A stretch of DNA of 64,000 nt from Agelas oroides (lineage: Eukaryota; Porifera; Demospongiae; Agelasida; Agelasidae). The translations under genes were made by a program, and so were the position numbers. Positions 60,189 through 64,000 of this stretch are shown piece by piece. The stretch is taken from assembly GCA_949130485.1 (NCBI GenBank), contig OX422202.1, positions 5,879,293 to 5,943,292 of the forward strand. Direction: 5' to 3'. The notes under the pieces are model-generated. The model saw only the letters and a program-made list of their open reading frames with translations. It was not told the DNA's origin and searched no databases. Positions within the stretch are counted from its first letter, which is position 1. Every line of letters starts with the position of its first letter.

Positions 60189-60442
60189 GAACTATAGCTG
60201 ACCTTTTTTGCTGTAGGTACTGGCAGTGCTTGTTAATATTAGCTACCAACTCGTAGTCTATAGTTACATACCTGTGTAAAATGTAAAAAATTTTGTGCAT
60301 AGCTTCCACATTTTTTTCACTTTGGAATTTCTATATATTATGACAGTTCATTGCTATGCAGTATGTATGCCATACGACTACTTTTGCTGCTAATATAGTA
60401 GCAGCTGCGGCAACAATAACTGTTCTTGGAGCCTATTATTCA

Positions 60443-60448
60443 AATAAA
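60443..60448 (+). promoter_or_regulatory. Candidate poly(A) signal of gene C
   Basis: Canonical AATAAA, 255 bp after the stop codon, in AT-rich 3' flank. Confidence 0.5.
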
Positions 60449-61080
60449 CACAGATAGTGTTAATGTTGGAATTACCCCACCACTGTAATGACTTTAGGGT
60501 CATTACATGTCCAATCAACACAAAAATATCCTTACCCTCAAATTTAAATGAAACTTGGTTCTTCCACAGTGTCTGTTGAGATATTTACCCACTATGAGTT
60601 TTTTTCGGAAAATTTCTTGTTACTAAATCAACCATATAACTTTGAGTGACATTACCCTAATTTATAGCACTTGTAGCTCATAAAATTTCCTTTTGTTTGA
60701 TATATTAACTATTAATATCCTATAAAGTTTGGGTCAAAGGTCATCATTAGTGCACTTTGACCTTTGCTATCTCAATAACGAATATTTTGATTCTGATAAA
60801 TTTTTTTCCAAATGTTGTTTGGGTCCTCTCCAAGTGGTGTAAAAATATGGTTTTGGGACTGCCATGGGATTGGGAGATACATGACAATATAATGGCAGTT
60901 AGGAGAGATGTACTGTAAAGCAATCCTATACTTACCTGATGGTGGTTCATTTTGATTAGTATGGTGGTGGATACCTTTGTAATGACACAACAAAACATCC
61001 ATGAGTCCATGGTTGGTATGTCCAAGTGGTGGTTGCCATGGTTACTAGGCCAGTTATCTCCTTACTGAAGTAACTGTGCC
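60449..61080. other. Intergenic region between C and D
   Basis: Contains TAATGACTTTAGGGTCATTA at about 60487, a perfect short palindrome, and AT-rich DNA. A - strand open frame (60747-61025) has no family features and is probably chance. Confidence 0.4.
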
Positions 61081-61262
61081 TGCCTTGGACAAACGCTGTA
61101 AGAATGTGATTGAAGTGAACAGGGAAACAGGAATGGATTGCAGTTCTATCACTGCTCCCAGCTTGGTGAACAAAACATGCAATAAACTGCACTATGTACT
61201 GATACGTTTTTTCTGGAAACCAAATATCCCTTTCGTATGGAGAGTGCATTGAAATTGCTATG
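61081..61262 (+). pseudogene. Second remnant of an A/B-type first exon
   Basis: Begins LDKRCKNVIEVNRETGMDCS and continues SITAPSLVNKTCNKL and VLIRF, then a frameshift at CGTTTTTTCTGGAAACC (an extra T in the run). The match to A/B exon 1 continues through GGAGAGTGCATTGAAATTG. It lies before gene D as its homolog (55611) lies before gene C, showing that remnant and gene were duplicated together. Confidence 0.8.
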
Positions 61263-61479
61263 TTAAGTACTAGATGACAAAATTATAATCATCATTCATC
61301 GAAACATCATGCTTCATGTAATGCTTCTTATCACACTCTTTTTCTGTTTGTGGTTTTGCATCCTTGCTGCAATGAAGACTTGGCAATCTGCTGCATTGCT
61401 TTTGTCTGCATTCCTTTCTTTCTTATGATTGTGTGCTCCTGTTAGTCCTTGTACTTAGATGATCTAAAACAGTTGGAGT

Positions 61480-61630
61480 TATATTGTTTATGTTACCGTA
61501 AGGCTGTTATATTGGCACAATGTTAGTAAATACACTACTACACTCAATTGATTGTGTTTATGTTACCGTAAGGCTGTTATATTGGCACAATGTTAGTAAA
61601 TACACTACTACACTCAATTGATTGTGTTGA
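61480..61630 (+). repeat. Tandem duplication, about 75 bp, in the 5' flank of gene D
   Basis: TTTATGTTACCGTAAGGCTG through CACTCAATTGATTGTG occurs twice in a row. The homologous place before gene C (about 56022-56090) has it once, so the duplication is specific to the D copy. Confidence 0.85.
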
Positions 61631-61890
61631 CAAAGAATAGCCATTGCCAAAATCATAATTTTAATTTCAACATTTATAGATGATGTAAAACAATTTAGAG
61701 TTATTGTTGTGGTCTATTGATCAAAACTACCGTTATTAATACACTCACACACTCAATTGATCATGTTGACAAAGAATAGCTATTGTCAAAGCTATAGTTT
61801 ACAAACATCACAATATATCAACACTAAACATACTTATGACTCTTACAGTTGAGCTGTGGTTAGTTCACAGCTATCTCCTATACGAGTGCT

Positions 61891-64000
61891 ATGAACATGG
61901 GAAAGGTGAGTCGAACTTTATGACTAAGTGTACAGAAGATCAAGGACTTCTTTTTTTCTTTTTTTTCTCTTCCAAGCTTGTGATCCTAAAATCCGCCTCT
62001 GCTGTGCTGGTCTGTCTGGTGTTCACAATCCTTGTACCACTGGTTTGTGCAGAAGAGCTACACATCACTCCTGGTAATACTCTCAGCACCTGCCCAGCTA
62101 ACACCTGTTACACACTGCCTGAATTGATAGAGAATGCAAGTGAGCTAGTATACTCAAACACAGCGGTATTGTTTCTGCCTGGTCAGCATAACTCTTCAAG
62201 TAGCAGTACCCTCTATATACATGATCTAGTTAATGTTTCACTTGCTGGAGTTGGCTACGGTAGAGTGAAAATTCTCTGTCCAGAGTACAGTTCAGGATTT
62301 GTCTTTGCTAATATCTTGACAATCGCTAACCTCGAGATTGAACAATGTGGAACTTTTACTCCATATGACTTTGATGTGAAAACTACAGAACACATATCCC
62401 TATCCATACTCACACCAACCTGGCTCATTGATTACCTGCTTTTAAACACAACAGCTGCAGTGTGGTTAGGAAATGTGTACAACCTTACTGTTTTAGACAC
62501 TAGTATTATTGATGCAGATGGTACAGGACTGGTTGCAATCAATGTGTTTGGTAGCACATTTCTTAATTGCTCTTTTCGGCTTAATTGGCCAAACTGTGTA
62601 TTTGTGTTCTGGAACAGCTGGCCGACTACTGAAGGACACTACCTTTATAGTTTCCACAACTTTGAGATCATTCAGGGATATATGGATAATGGACGTCTTG
62701 CTGCTGGCTTGAGCATGATATTTCACCAAACAGAATATCGCTGTCACGTTTCAATTGAGAATCTCATTGCAACAGAGAATATAGGTGCATTGTTCAGCAG
62801 TTTATTCTTTGCTCTAGAGTACTGCAACCGTGAACACATATCAATTCATATCAATGGTGCCAACTGTAGTCGCAATAGAAGGGATGCAGTCTCTCTGTTA
62901 GTTTGGAAAAATGCTGATCTGTGCACCACCAGAAGAAATTTCCTTGGTGCCATGCACAGTGTCATGAACATTTCCAATGCTTACTTCGCGAAAAATTTAG
63001 GAGTATTAAGTTTAAAATCGACATTCATAACCCAGTTTGATTCAGCTATCAGACTTGTAAATATCACAATGGTTGATAACAATTCTCCTCTAGATCTTGT
63101 AAACATGATTTCTGTTGTCCTTGAGCATGTCAATGTGGTTGAAAATGGTGGAATTGTCATGCAAATTAAGAGAAGTAGCATCACATTTGAAGGCAATATC
63201 ACATTTGAACATAACCGCGGAGCCTACTGGAGTGTGTCATTTTTTCTGAACAGCACTGCAACATTCAGAGGGAACACTACTTTTGTACACAATGTAGGAT
63301 TCAGAGCAGGTGCCATATATGCACAGCATTCCATACTCCTGTTTCTAGGCAACGTGACGTTTGCAAAAAAATTATGGCAATGATGGTGGAGCAATGGCGC
63401 TGTACAAAAACAGCATCATTGGACTTGCACAACGTGCAAAAATCAGATTTATAGAAAATCATGCACAAAGATTTGGAGGAGCACTCTTTGTGAATGAAGT
63501 AAATGATTACCAGGTGGTTTATGATGTTAAACAAATACGGTGCTATTTTCAACCTCTCAACTACAGCACTAAGATAAGAGCAACAGTCTTTTTCGTAAAC
63601 AACACAGCAGACTATGCTGGAAGTGACCTGTATGGAGGCTGGGGTGATCTGTGCATGATACAAGATATTTTTGACTACAAGCTTTCCATTGGTAACAAGT
63701 TTTTGAACAAAATGTTTACATTCACACCAAACAACATCAACCACTCTGCCATTTCTTCTAACCCAACTCGAGTGTGTGTATGTGAAGCTATGATACCAGA
63801 GTGTAACATCACAATGCACAGCATTTCAGCCTACCCTGGAGAGACAATCAAGTTACTAGCTGTTAGCGTTGGACAAAGGTTTGGAATAGTTCCATCAACA
63901 GTTTATGCTAGAACTGAATGGAGTTCTAAACTTGAGATACCAGAGGTTCAGCATGCACAGACAACAGGTCGAATGTGTACAAATCTGACTTATACTATCA
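61891..64000 (+). pseudogene. Gene D: tandem copy of gene C with a frameshift, cut by window end
   Basis: Exon 1 61891-61905 (MNMGK), intron with GT-AG ends, exon 2 from 61977 running past the window edge. The protein is close to gene C throughout (signal peptide LVILKSASAVLVCLVFTILV; FRGNTTFVHNVGFRAGAIYA). At about 63363-63370 the A-run in GCAAAAAAATTATGG has one more A than in gene C, shifting the frame and giving a TGA at 63381-63383. After this point the original frame is again open and C-like to position 64000 (GGALFVNE; HSISAYPGET). Either a very young pseudogene or a sequencing error in a homopolymer. Confidence 0.82.

Noticed and set aside
60747..61025. 92-codon minus-strand frame
   Set aside because: No similarity to anything nearby, no second copy, atypical AT-rich composition; probably chance.

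Overview
The window looks like nuclear DNA of an early-branching animal, most likely a demosponge. The evidence is many short exons with GT-AG introns (typically 50-600 bp), a receptor tyrosine kinase, a large Calx-beta / somatomedin-B-like / fibronectin III surface protein, and an expanded family of secreted beta-helix proteins fused to a multi-pass membrane region. Intergenic DNA and introns are full of short inverted-repeat (MITE-like) elements, microsatellites and minisatellites. No bacterial, viral, tRNA or CRISPR loci were seen. The species assignment is an inference from gene content, not from a database match.

Layout. 330-3898 (+): the 3' part of a receptor tyrosine kinase (transmembrane helix plus complete kinase domain); its ectodomain lies off the left edge. 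4179-7700: transposon-rich DNA with several TIR elements whose target-site duplications can be read. 5286-12062 (+): a three-exon model of a small multi-pass membrane protein with a repeat-filled second intron. 28414 down to 13143 (-): a 28-exon gene reconstructed here by splice-phase matching. It encodes about 1591 aa: signal peptide, Cys-rich N-terminus, fibronectin III, nine Calx-beta domains interleaved with four SMB-like domains, a Thr/Ser/Asp repeat stalk and one transmembrane helix. Its repeat module (about 2.5 kb) has been tandemly duplicated, twice very recently. 28.4-32.1 kb: MITEs and a decayed LINE reverse transcriptase.

The right half holds a four-member tandem family, all on the + strand. 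A (32152-39742) and B (42290-53114) are 21-exon paralogs of about 1256 and 1264 aa. C (56356-60188) encodes a protein of the same architecture (about 1249 aa) in one tiny exon plus one huge exon. D (61891 to the window edge) is a tandem copy of C broken by a one-base insertion. All share a signal peptide, a right-handed beta-helix-like ectodomain with FxxN and GGA/GGG motifs (as in chlamydial Pmp-type proteins), a SAYPGE motif, a Cys-rich juxtamembrane segment (GxLCGxCxxG) and roughly 7-10 membrane helices. Remnants of an A/B-type first exon sit upstream of both C and D.

The kinase, the Calx-beta protein and the beta-helix proteins are all predicted cell-surface molecules with variable or repeated ectodomains. 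A role in recognition, adhesion or sensing is plausible, but that is inference from architecture. All exon coordinates were deduced by hand from splice sites, phase and paralog comparison.
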